A DNA stretch of 64,000 nt from JAIBCC01 sp963763855 (GTDB taxonomy: Bacteria > Acidobacteriota > Blastocatellia > Pyrinomonadales > Pyrinomonadaceae), in assembly GCA_963763855.1 (NCBI GenBank), contig CAVXPU010000005.1, positions 2,356,001-2,420,000 on the forward strand, in the 5' to 3' direction. Below the pieces are notes generated by a model that searched no databases, was not told the DNA's origin, and worked only from the letters and a program-made list of their open reading frames with translations. A program made the translations under genes and the position numbers. Within the stretch, counting starts at the first letter, position 1; the number at the start of each line of letters is the position of its first letter. Positions 26,970 through 34,477 of this stretch are shown in pieces.

Positions 26970-27752
26970 ATGGGACTTTGGTCAAGACTTAAGAGAATTT
27001 TTCGGGCGGGAACGGGTGCTGCCCTTGATAAAATTGAAGATCCTGAAATGGTGCTTCAGCAAACGATTCGCGATATGCGAGAGCGTGTGCCTGATTTAAA
27101 TAATTCCGTCGCCCAAGTAATGGCTACCGAGCGTCTTTTGGCAAAAAACAAAGAAAGATTATCTGAAACCGTTGTAGATTTGGATTCGAAAATTAAAGCT
27201 TCCGTCAAGATGGGACGCGACGATATTGCCACGGCTTATATCGGGCAACTTCAGCAAGCTCAGGTTGATTTGCAAAAAACCGGCGTGCAGTACGATCATG
27301 CTCAGAATGCATCCAAACAAGCATTGAAAGCGAGAGATAATTACGTTCTCAACATGCAAAAACGTTCGGCTGAGGCGATGCAGTTAATCAGTGCTTCGAA
27401 GCAAGCCAAATTGCAGGAGCAACTTGCCCAAACGATGGAGACATTTAATCTCGGCGACGATTCTTCTACTTTTAGCGAAATGCGTGAGAAGATCGATCGT
27501 AGAGTTGCGGCGGCTGAAGCAAAATTGCAGCTTGGCTCATCAAATGTTGATACGCAAATGCAGGATATCGAACGAGAAGCAATGGATATGCAGCTTCAGG
27601 ACAAATTGCTCGAATATAAATCTCAAATGGGTTTGCTTGGAAGCGGTGCAAGTGCCTCCGGCAATCAACTCAATGCTGGTCAGCCTGACGACAAACAATC
27701 TGATGTGCTGGATCAGGTTTTATTGAATGAAATCAACGAGAAAAAAGCGTAA
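26970..27752 (+). CDS. pspA: PspA/IM30 family membrane-remodelling protein
   Basis: A 260-residue protein of the PspA/Vipp1 (ESCRT-III-like) family. It begins MGLWSRLKRIFRAGTGAALD, the N-terminal amphipathic helix, followed by IEDPEMVLQQTIRDMRE, the conserved helix-1 block, and long coiled-coil helices to about residue 215. The C-terminal 45 residues are a Gly/Ser/Asn-rich linker and a short acidic helix (DDKQSDVLDQVLLNEINE). PspA polymers bind and repair stressed inner membranes. An SD (GAGGAG) precedes the ATG. It is followed 23 bases later by a membrane coiled-coil protein. No sigma-54 promoter (as used for E. coli psp) is visible upstream, and no PspF or PspBC is present. Confidence 0.92.
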   Translation: MGLWSRLKRIFRAGTGAALDKIEDPEMVLQQTIRDMRERVPDLNNSVAQVMATERLLAKNKERLSETVVDLDSKIKASVKMGRDDIATAYIGQLQQAQVDLQKTGVQYDHAQNASKQALKARDNYVLNMQKRSAEAMQLISASKQAKLQEQLAQTMETFNLGDDSSTFSEMREKIDRRVAAAEAKLQLGSSNVDTQMQDIEREAMDMQLQDKLLEYKSQMGLLGSGASASGNQLNAGQPDDKQSDVLDQVLLNEINEKKA

Positions 27753-27775
27753 CTTTAAATTGACCTAACAGTTTT

Positions 27776-28627
27776 ATGGCAGATTTAGCAAAATACCAAC
27801 AGGAAATCAGCAAATTTAATACAAAGTACGTCAAAGAAGCCGTTAAAGAACCGGTTAATTTTTGGGGATTAGCTGGTTTTGCGGTTGCAGCGGCTTACAC
27901 TCAAAGTGTGATTCCTTTGGCGATTGCTTTGCTTTGCGAACTTCTCTATATGATAGTTGTGCCGATAATGCCTGTTTACAAACGTCTGGTGAATAATCGC
28001 GAGAAGGTTCGCCTGCGTGAATTGAATCGCTCCAATCGAAAAGAATTAATTCAAACATTCAGCCCGCGTGAACGTGAAGCCGTTAATTATCTGGCACAAC
28101 AAAAAGAACAAATCATCCGCAATTACCATAAATTCACGGGTGCGAGAGAATTACCGAAAAATCTGGAAACTCTCGACCATCGCTGGGAAGATTTTGTTGA
28201 CCTTTTGGATATTTATCGCCGCCGAAAAAGTCATCTGAAATCGATCAATCGTCAGGCAGTTCACAATCAGCTTTCGCAAGCTTATCGTGCCGCTGAAAGT
28301 TCGCCCGATGAAAAAACAAAGCGAATTCAGCAGACAAACGTTGAGATTCTAAAACGCCGGATCGCCTCATTTGACGCACTCGAAAATAGCGTCAAATTAG
28401 TTGAAGGACAACTTCAATCAATTGAAAATTTCTTTGGTTATTTGAATGACGAGATCGTTACAATGTCCACGCCTGATAAGTTTAACCTGCTTGATTTTGA
28501 ACAACTTAGCGATTCAATAACAATGACCAAACAAATGCTCGATGCCACCAGCGACGCAATGGGAGCATTAGACGCCCATAATCGGGCAATGGGAAATTAC
28601 GAGCTCTTGCCGGAAACGAATCGATAG
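27776..28627 (+). CDS. Membrane coiled-coil protein encoded with PspA
   Basis: A 283-residue protein of no family I can name. Two hydrophobic segments lie near the N-terminus (FWGLAGFAVAAAYTQS and IPLAIALLCELLYMIVVPI, about residues 28-65). The rest is a charged, mostly helical domain with coiled-coil character (RVRLRELNR-like, FDALENSVKLVEGQLQSIEN). It is 23 bases downstream of pspA, so it is almost certainly co-transcribed. I infer a membrane anchor or receptor for the PspA polymer, which would replace PspB/PspC here. The stop codon is directly followed by a REP-like unit. Confidence 0.6.
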   Translation: MADLAKYQQEISKFNTKYVKEAVKEPVNFWGLAGFAVAAAYTQSVIPLAIALLCELLYMIVVPIMPVYKRLVNNREKVRLRELNRSNRKELIQTFSPREREAVNYLAQQKEQIIRNYHKFTGARELPKNLETLDHRWEDFVDLLDIYRRRKSHLKSINRQAVHNQLSQAYRAAESSPDEKTKRIQQTNVEILKRRIASFDALENSVKLVEGQLQSIENFFGYLNDEIVTMSTPDKFNLLDFEQLSDSITMTKQMLDATSDAMGALDAHNRAMGNYELLPETNR

Positions 28628-28647
28628 TAACGCAGGCATCTTGCCTG
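28626..28647 (+). repeat. REP-like unit containing GGCATCTTGCCTGC, abutting a stop codon
   Basis: The hairpin GCAGGCatcttGCCTGC preceded by GTAAC begins right after the TAG of the PspA-partner gene. A near-identical copy lies at 31490-31511 in opposite orientation, also at a gene end. Confidence 0.7.
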
Positions 28648-28752
28648 CAACTTATTTCTTACCACATTGGGACAAGGATTTTCGAATTCTTGTCCTTTTC
28701 TCTTGATACTCGCTTTTTTATCGGTTAAATTAATGAATTCGAATTGCAAACA

Positions 28753-28827
28753 GGCAGAAACGCGACCGTTAGGAAGCGTGTGATTGTTCAAAGATCCGAC
28801 ACGCTCCTCGACGATCGCGTTTCTGCC
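28753..28827. repeat. 75-base inverted repeat (REPIN-like) with GGCAGAAACGCG arms
   Basis: The left arm begins GGCAGAAACGCGACCGTTAG and the right arm ends CGATCGCGTTTCTGCC. The arms are about 29 bases, with 12 outer bases and AGCGTGT at the inner end matching. It stands between the PspA-partner gene and the ATP-grasp gene. Confidence 0.65.
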
Positions 28828-28864
28828 TTTTATAACCTAATTATTAAAAGGAATTTATATAAAA

Positions 28865-29845
28865 ATGAAAAGAGTTGGAATTTTGGTCGGGCGTGAGCAA
28901 ACGTTTCCCGAATCAATTATTAAAAGCATTAATGAAAAAAGCGGCGGCAAAATAGTCGCCGAAATGGTAACGGTTGGCGGAATCAAGATGGATGATCCGA
29001 AGAAATATGATCTCGTAATAGACCGTATTTCGCATGAAGTTCCATATTACCGTGCAACCTTGAAGCAAATGGCTTTGCAAGGCACTTACATCGTCAATAA
29101 TCCGTTTTGGTGGTCGGCTGATGATAAGTTTTTTAACTTTAGTCTGGCTCATCAAATCGGAATCGCGATTCCTAAAACGGTTCTTTTGCCGCAACAAGCT
29201 TATATTAAGGACATTACCAGCGAATCGCTTCGAAATCTCGAATTTCCGCTCGATTGGGAAGATATCGTAAATTACGTCGGCTTCCCTGCTTTCCTGAAAC
29301 CACACGATGGCGGCGGCTGGAAAAATGTTTCTAAGATTTGGAATTTAGAAGAACTTTGGTCGGAATATAATCAATCGGGCAAACTCTGTATGACATTGCA
29401 AGAAGGAATTGAATACGATCAATTTGTGCGTTGCTATTGCGTAGGGCAAGAAAAGGTTTTGATTATGCCGTATGATCCTTCAAAGCCCTATATGTCCGGA
29501 ATGCAATACGTTAACGTTGACGAATATCTCGCTCCGGCGTTGCATAAGCGAGTCGAAAAAGACGTTATCACTATCTGCAAAGCGTTAGGCTATGATTTGA
29601 ATACCGTTGAATTTGCGATCAAAGATGGCATTCCATATGCAATTGATTTCATGAATCCTGCACCGGATGCCGAACTCGCATCGGTTGGCGAAGCGAATCA
29701 TCATTGGATCGTAAATGCGATGACTGATTTTGTAATTAAAAAATTAAGCGGAACGGCGGTTCAGCCCGAATATCGTTGGACAGTAATGCTTAATCCGGCT
29801 GAGCCAAAGAAAAAGGCTGTGAAGGCTAAAGTTACAAAAAAATAA
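28865..29845 (+). CDS. ATP-grasp family protein (RimK-like), unknown substrate
   Basis: A 326-residue cytoplasmic protein. Residues 1-90 form the N-terminal Rossmann-like domain (MKRVGILVGREQTFPESIIK, then YDLVIDRISHEVPYYR). The ATP-grasp core has VGFPAFLKPHDGGGWKNV (nucleotide-binding Lys and glycine loop), an adenine-contact region LCMTLQEGIEYDQFVR, and AIDFMNPAPDAEL, the metal-binding Asp/Asn block. Members ligate a carboxylate to an amine or thiol using ATP. The substrate cannot be read. The last 15 residues are Lys/Ala-rich (KKKAVKAKVTKK). It follows pspA and its partner across two repeat elements, so it may have its own promoter. Confidence 0.78.
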   Translation: MKRVGILVGREQTFPESIIKSINEKSGGKIVAEMVTVGGIKMDDPKKYDLVIDRISHEVPYYRATLKQMALQGTYIVNNPFWWSADDKFFNFSLAHQIGIAIPKTVLLPQQAYIKDITSESLRNLEFPLDWEDIVNYVGFPAFLKPHDGGGWKNVSKIWNLEELWSEYNQSGKLCMTLQEGIEYDQFVRCYCVGQEKVLIMPYDPSKPYMSGMQYVNVDEYLAPALHKRVEKDVITICKALGYDLNTVEFAIKDGIPYAIDFMNPAPDAELASVGEANHHWIVNAMTDFVIKKLSGTAVQPEYRWTVMLNPAEPKKKAVKAKVTKK

Positions 29846-29855
29846 TAAAGATTGG

Positions 29856-29921
29856 TTTAGAGGCGTGTCTTTGACCCCCGTTTGAATATTCAAGAACGGC
29901 GGTCAAAGACACGCCTCTAAA
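29856..29921. repeat. Perfect 21-bp inverted repeat behind the ATP-grasp gene
   Basis: Arms at 29856-29876 (begins TTTAGAGGCGTGTC) and 29901-29921 (ends CACGCCTCTAAA) are exact reverse complements around a 24-base spacer. It lies between two convergent genes. No T-tract follows, so it is more like a mobile palindrome than a classic terminator. Confidence 0.75.
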
Positions 29922-29943
29922 CATTAAATACGTATTTTTTTAC

Positions 29944-31365
29944 TTAGTCTTCCAATTCAATAATCGGGCATCTTTCCGATAAAAAACTCTGGCTCAAAAC
30001 CAGACCAATCCACAAAATAATTGTGATAAAAGAAGCTACCCAGCCAACATCAGCCACGGTATCGTTAAACAAAATACCGAAGAAAACTATCAGCAAGCCC
30101 ATTAGCGAAAATTTGAGGAACATCTTCTTATTTCTTTCTATACTTTCGAGCCAATTTATCCGCGTCATTTCGGCTTCCATGTAATCATCGTCGTTACATA
30201 ATCGAAGAAAATACTCATTTTCACCATCCGCCCATTTTTTCAAAGCGGTGTTTTCCGCAAAATGCGAAGCACTTGCAAAATGATGAATTACGTGTGCAAT
30301 CTTGCCTTCACGCAAAGCAATTTCGGCAAGTCCGCGTACTGAACGAAAACTGTTTTCCGCAATTGATAAAACGCTGTAAAAAGTCTTGCCCGAACGATTC
30401 CAATAACCATATTGAAAATAACTTTCGCCGATTCTTGCAAGCAATTTTGCGTCTCCTTTCGCCTTTGATTCCGCCAGACGGAGTGCCGCAGTCGCTCGCC
30501 GGATAAGTTTTGGATTCCTTTCCAAGCTAGCGAATGAATGCAAACATCGGGCAAATTCAAAGTTCAGCCATGCATCTTTTGGGTTGAGCAGCAAAGCCCT
30601 GCGAAATGCTTCCAATGATTGCAAAAGATAGCCTGACATCCTGAGTTCATTGGCTATTTGGCGTAAATCATCAGCTTTTTCCATTCCCTCGTCACCAGAA
30701 TCTTTGTTGATTGGCTTGCTTCTCAAAGCTCGATCTTCATTTTGAAATTCGTTGACGGAATTTTCCAAAACTTCCATCGAAGGAATTCGTGCGAATTCGG
30801 CTTTCATTAAGGTTTCTTTCGGATCTTGCAGATAATCACGCAATTCCAAGGAGCGATTATCCAAAACATCATTCGGCACTAAATTGAATAAACGATTTAT
30901 CATCAAGCGATAATCTTCACCGCCCGACGCAAAAATAAAGCGAGCTCCCTTGCCGGTAACTGTTGTTCGATAGCAATAGAAAACGTTTCCGCCACGCCGC
31001 AATGCTCTGATCGATTGAGTTTCAATTTGTTCAATATGGTTCACTCTCAGGCGATACGGTTTTCCGATTAATTTCGACCAAAATTTCGGTAAAAATCCAG
31101 TCCGGGAAATAAACTTGCCGTTAAATTCAATCCTATCTTTCCAGGTTAAAAAAGGAATAATCAGCCAGCTCAGTCCAAATAAAAGGAAAGCATATAAATC
31201 GCGTCCGAGGTAAACCAAAAATCCTGACATAAAACTTGCCAGAAAAAATGTCACGAAATAGCTATTTGGCGAAACTCGGATGTCCACCAATTTCTTGAAA
31301 GCTTTCTTCTTAGCTATGTTGCCCGATCTTGCTTCGGCAACTTTTGCTCCTGCGGTTTGTGCCAC
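29944..31365 (-). CDS. Membrane protein with PH-like region and TPR repeats
   Basis: The start was placed at the GTG at 31365 (AAGGAAAAATAAC upstream, giving VAQTAGAKVAEARS); the frame is open 17 codons further but without an SD. The protein of about 473 residues has two N-terminal membrane helices (FFLASFMSGFLVYLG and FLLFGLSWLIIPFLTW), a compact domain that resembles a bacterial PH/photosystem assembly type fold (VNHIEQIETQSIRALRRGG), a TPR region (YLLQSLEAFRRALLLNPKD), and two C-terminal membrane helices. I do not recognise a characterised homologue. It probably organises a membrane protein complex. Confidence 0.55.
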   Translation of the reverse strand: MAQTAGAKVAEARSGNIAKKKAFKKLVDIRVSPNSYFVTFFLASFMSGFLVYLGRDLYAFLLFGLSWLIIPFLTWKDRIEFNGKFISRTGFLPKFWSKLIGKPYRLRVNHIEQIETQSIRALRRGGNVFYCYRTTVTGKGARFIFASGGEDYRLMINRLFNLVPNDVLDNRSLELRDYLQDPKETLMKAEFARIPSMEVLENSVNEFQNEDRALRSKPINKDSGDEGMEKADDLRQIANELRMSGYLLQSLEAFRRALLLNPKDAWLNFEFARCLHSFASLERNPKLIRRATAALRLAESKAKGDAKLLARIGESYFQYGYWNRSGKTFYSVLSIAENSFRSVRGLAEIALREGKIAHVIHHFASASHFAENTALKKWADGENEYFLRLCNDDDYMEAEMTRINWLESIERNKKMFLKFSLMGLLIVFFGILFNDTVADVGWVASFITIILWIGLVLSQSFLSERCPIIELED

Positions 31366-31445
31366 GTTATTTTTCCTTATTAATTCTGTATGACAATAGA
31401 AATACCTAATTCCCAACTATTTTTCAAACTATTTCAACCAAATAC

Positions 31446-31480
31446 GAAAAAAGACCGAAAATAGTTATATTTTCAGTCTT
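31446..31480 (-). terminator. Terminator of the YfgM-like TPR gene
   Basis: On the minus strand AAGACTGAAAATA pairs with TATTTTCGGTCTT around the loop TAAC, followed by a TTTTTT tract. Confidence 0.85.
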
Positions 31481-31489
31481 CCAAGCAAT

Positions 31490-31511
31490 GCAGGCAAGAT
31501 GCCAGCGTTAC
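31490..31511 (-). repeat. REP-like unit, second copy, overlapping a stop codon
   Basis: Reverse complement of the unit at 28626-28647 with one or two changes (GCTGGCATCTTGCCTGC on the minus strand). The TAA stop of the TPR gene lies inside the unit's GTAAC start. Confidence 0.7.
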
Positions 31512-32347
31512 GATGGTAATTCGGGAAGCTCTTCCTTAATTTGAGCGGCTCTCGTCGGATCCAGGTTTTGTAATTTTTCCTTTGCTTGCCGAGCCGTTTG
31601 CGACATCGGAATCGTTTTGCCATCAGAATCTTTCGCTTTGCTGGCAATATCGGCAATGTTGAAATATAAATCTGCCGCTTCGGTCTTTTTACCTTGCTTT
31701 TCAAATATCGAAGCGAGTTCGAAATTTATCGAATCTTTGGCAATAACAGAATCGCCCGATTGTGCTAATTCCTGATAAATCGTGACGGCTTCATCAAGTT
31801 TTCCATCGCCTGCTTTTGCTTGTGCAAGAGCAAATTTCGATAAACTTCCGATTTCTCCACCTGATTTCGCCAAGACGTTCAAATCCTCAATAGCAGCATT
31901 ACGATCAATGCTCAAGCGGGTTGTGGCGGCAAAATATTTTGCTTTTTCGCCAATCGCTCCGCCATTTGCGGCGGCTACGCTTTGAAATTCTGCAAAGGCT
32001 GCTTCTGCACGCTCTTTATCGGTTTTGAAAACTTTTCCGGTATAAGTTGGCGGAACCGGTTGGGTTGTTACAGGTGCGATCGACGTTTCAATCGCATTGC
32101 CTAAGGCAGTTTGCCCGACGCCGCCCGAACGTTTCGTCCATGAATAGATCAAACCCGCCAAAATCGCCAAAACTGCAACTGCCGCAATCGCATAAAGCAT
32201 AGTTTTGCCTTTGCCTTCTACTTTCTTGCTGAGTTCAGCGATTTGTTTATTAGCCGTAGCTTGAAAAGCGTCTTGATACGCTACTGTTTCCTTCGGTTTT
32301 TCCTCAGGGAGATTTGTTACTTCTTGTAATCTTTTCTTTCTTGCCAT
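31508..32347 (-). CDS. Membrane-anchored TPR protein (YfgM-like)
   Basis: A 279-residue protein with a charged N-terminus (MARKKRLQEVTNLPEEKPKE), one membrane helix (MLYAIAAVAVLAILAGLIYS, residues about 50-70) and a periplasmic TPR-like domain with blocks such as AGDGKLDEAVTIYQELAQSG and FEKQGKKTEAADLYFNIADI. The layout matches YfgM-type ancillary SecYEG/BamB-linked proteins, but the assignment is by architecture only. It diverges from the ECF sigma gene. The stop codon is inside a REP-like repeat, so the last residues (LPELPS) may have been shaped by the insertion. Confidence 0.65.
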   Translation of the reverse strand: MARKKRLQEVTNLPEEKPKETVAYQDAFQATANKQIAELSKKVEGKGKTMLYAIAAVAVLAILAGLIYSWTKRSGGVGQTALGNAIETSIAPVTTQPVPPTYTGKVFKTDKERAEAAFAEFQSVAAANGGAIGEKAKYFAATTRLSIDRNAAIEDLNVLAKSGGEIGSLSKFALAQAKAGDGKLDEAVTIYQELAQSGDSVIAKDSINFELASIFEKQGKKTEAADLYFNIADIASKAKDSDGKTIPMSQTARQAKEKLQNLDPTRAAQIKEELPELPS

Positions 32348-32471
32348 TATTTCCTTGCAATCTTTCGCTTCATAGAGCGTTCTTATGTTAATTTCGAGAC
32401 TAAGTCGAAAAGGTAAAATTTATCGTAAAAGCAGCGGAATGACAAGGCATGAAAAAATATTTACTTTTCAG

Positions 32472-32499
32472 GGAACAAAATTCTAAAATTGGTGTCTAA
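32472..32499 (+). promoter_or_regulatory. Predicted ECF-type promoter of the sigma factor gene
   Basis: GGAACA (32472-32477) and GTCTAA (32494-32499) are spaced by 16 bases, the arrangement of ECF -35 GGAAC and -10 TCTAA/GTC elements. It lies 24 bases before the ATG, so autoregulation is likely. Confidence 0.6.
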
Positions 32500-32523
32500 G
32501 TAAATAGTTCGCGAAATAAGCGG

Positions 32524-33213
32524 ATGAGCAATTGGAAATTTCTGGAAAAAGGGGCGGGTATGTTCTTCAGTAAGTCAATCACAATTGACCGGGAAGAATT
32601 AGGAAAAGTTGCACTGGCGGCTACTGCCCACTCCGTTTGTTCATCAGGCGAAATCGAGTTCATTGAAAAACTAAAAGCGGGCGAGGCAGATGCTTTCGAT
32701 CAATTTGTGATTCGTTTTACGCCAAATGTTTTTGCTTTGCTGATGCGGCTGACACAGGACGAAGAAGAGGCTCGCGATTTAACGCAGGAAACATTTTTGA
32801 ACGCTTTGAAAGCAATTAAAAACTTTCGCGGCGACGCAGATTTGAAAACATGGCTTTACAGAATTGCCGTAAATGAATCGCGAAATCGTTTTCGCTGGTG
32901 GAAACGCAGAAATAAAAATTCGATCTTTTCACTTGATACAGAAAACGTTTTCGGAGCTTCGCCGTTAAGCGAAACAATTGCGGATAAAGCTGAAAATCCT
33001 GAAAGCATAGCTCTCAGACACGAACGCGAGCAAGCTCTGCGACAGGCTTTGAGCGAATTGCCGACCAACTTTCGAGAAGTAATCGTTTTACGCGATATCG
33101 AAGGATTGAGCTACGAAGAAGTTGCGACGGCATTAGAAACAAATGTCGGTACAGTAAAGTCTCGAATCGCCCGCGGACGCGAGGAAATGAGAAAGAAATT
33201 AATAGGTTTTTGA
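32524..33213 (+). CDS. ECF RNA polymerase sigma factor (RpoE-like)
   Basis: A 229-residue sigma-70 family protein. Sigma-2 covers residues about 55-120 (FDQFVIRFTPNVFALLMRLT, then DLTQETFLNALKAI and LKTWLYRIAVNESRNRFRWW for the -10 recognition helix). Sigma-4 covers about 170-226 (SELPTNFREVIVLRDIEGLS, then the helix-turn-helix with GTVKSRIARGREEM). The 40 N-terminal residues are an unusual extension. A promoter of ECF type precedes it. The anti-sigma gene lies 390 bases downstream, separated by repeats, which is far for such pairs and suggests the repeats invaded an operon. Confidence 0.9.
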   Translation: MSNWKFLEKGAGMFFSKSITIDREELGKVALAATAHSVCSSGEIEFIEKLKAGEADAFDQFVIRFTPNVFALLMRLTQDEEEARDLTQETFLNALKAIKNFRGDADLKTWLYRIAVNESRNRFRWWKRRNKNSIFSLDTENVFGASPLSETIADKAENPESIALRHEREQALRQALSELPTNFREVIVLRDIEGLSYEEVATALETNVGTVKSRIARGREEMRKKLIGF

Positions 33214-33220
33214 AAATTAA

Positions 33221-33300
33221 ATAGTCCATAGCCTAGAGTCCAATGTCCAAAGTCAGTCTGATTTTCGACTTTAGACCTTAGATTTTATACCTTGGACTAT
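33221..33300. repeat. Imperfect inverted repeat built on AGTCCA/AGTCTA-type units
   Basis: The stretch opens ATAGTCCATAGCC and closes CCTTGGACTAT; the two 34-base arms are degenerate reverse complements made of short AGTCC/AGTCT units around ATTTTC. Confidence 0.6.
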
Positions 33301-33307
33301 ATTGAAG

Positions 33308-33527
33308 CGAATGATTGACCCGCCCCGACTTCATTTTGAAGACAAAACTATTCGGTGCCAAACGGGAGTTAAAGGGTTCAATTGAGCGATAGATCGTTTT
33401 GAAAAGTTTTCGATAACTGTTTGAAAAGACCAGCAACAAGGTTCAGTTATCGAAAATCATTAAAACGAAAAAGCGTTGTTTCCTCCATGATTTTATCGAG
33501 GAAGCAGTCGGGGTCGGTCAGTCATTC
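33308..33527. repeat. 220-base nested palindrome (MITE-like or structured RNA) between sigma and anti-sigma genes
   Basis: The outer arms are 33309-33333 (CGAATGATTGACC...) and 33500-33527 (...GGTCAGTCATTCG), about 25 bases with few mismatches. The inner arms are near 33394-33420 (TTTTCGATAACTG) and 33444-33470 (CAGTTATCGAAAA), about 26 bases around a 24-base loop. A further small hairpin (TTCCTC/GAGGAA) sits in the right half. It has no coding frame. Confidence 0.6.
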
Positions 33528-33590
33528 GATTTTGGATTTACGATTGGGGATTTTGGATTTCGCAAAGCCCTAAAGCCAAAAACCTAAGCC
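33528..33590 (+). repeat. GATTTTGGATTT low-complexity repeat tract
   Basis: Tandem-like units GATTTTGGATTT, ACGATTGGG and GATTTTGGATTTCG precede the anti-sigma start. A related tract is found inside the alpha-2-macroglobulin coding region at about 24752-24782. Confidence 0.55.
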
Positions 33591-33601
33591 CAATTAATAA
33601 A

Positions 33602-34436
33602 ATGAAATGCGAAGAATTACAATTTAATTTATCTCTTTACGCCGATAATGATCTGGCGGCGGATGAGCAGTCTATTTTGGACGAACATCTGCTCCAATGT
33701 CCGCCGTGCCGCGTTCGATTTTCCGAGTTGAAATCGTTGCGAAATGATTTGCTACAAATGTCGCAACCCGAAATGCCGGGCGATCTGCTCTATTCGGTAA
33801 GAAGTGCGGTGGCGAATCAATTGCTAGCCAATCAACCGCGAAATTGGTTTAATTTATCAGACGATTGGAATGAATGGCTGCAATTCAAATTAATGCCATA
33901 CAGCGTTGGTACGGCACTTTCAATCTTTTTATTGGTGGCTTTTGTGATTAGTTTTAATTCTACGCAAGAATCGGCAACAAAAGTAATCGAAACTGCTCGA
34001 ATAAATAGCAATAGAACCGTAACCGTAATAGACCCAAACCGCTATCTCGCTAAAGACGTTCCGGTGATTTCGAACGAAGAATTAGCCGCTTTGCGAACAC
34101 CCGTTTCGAGCGAATCGCCAAGCCTGAACACACGCGGAGCATTGCTTTCGCTGACGAATTCTCTCGTCGGCGGAAAATCTAAAAGACGATGAAGTGACTT
34201 TTGTTGCCAATGTTTTGGACAATGGTTTGGCACAGATCACAGAAATTGTAGAAGCCCCGAAAAGCCTGCAATCAATGGAAGATTTATCAAATGCTCTGGA
34301 AACTGACGAAAATTTTGCTCCGTTTGTTTCCGCTGAAATGGACAAACGCTCAAGCGTTATTCAAGTAGTTTTCAAAATCCAACGAGTGGACATTGCCTAC
34401 GATAAGCCTGCCAAAAAGAAATCTCTTGCCAAATAA
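33602..34436 (+). CDS. Membrane anti-sigma factor with zinc-finger domain, frame interrupted near base 34175
   Basis: The first frame (33602-34192) begins MKCEELQFNLSLYADNDLAA and contains the anti-sigma zinc motif EHLLQCPPC (H-x3-C-x2-C), one membrane helix (VGTALSIFLLVAFVISF) and a periplasmic part ending NSLVGG. Homology then continues in another frame, DDEVTFVANVLDNGLAQITE to the stop at 34436, a typical C-terminal domain. Removing one A from the A4 run near 34174-34177 gives a continuous frame reading NSLVGGNLKDDEVTF, about 277 residues. It would hold the ECF sigma factor at the membrane. The break is probably a sequencing error. Seven nucleotides upstream lack a strong SD. Confidence 0.78.
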
Positions 34437-34477
34437 AATTTCCGCTTTATACCTCACTCCTCTATTTTTTACTGCGG

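Noticed and set aside
28626..28827. CRISPR-like repeats in the PspA to ATP-grasp gap
   Set aside because: The repeats are single inverted units of different sequence, not direct repeats with regular spacers, and there are no cas genes.
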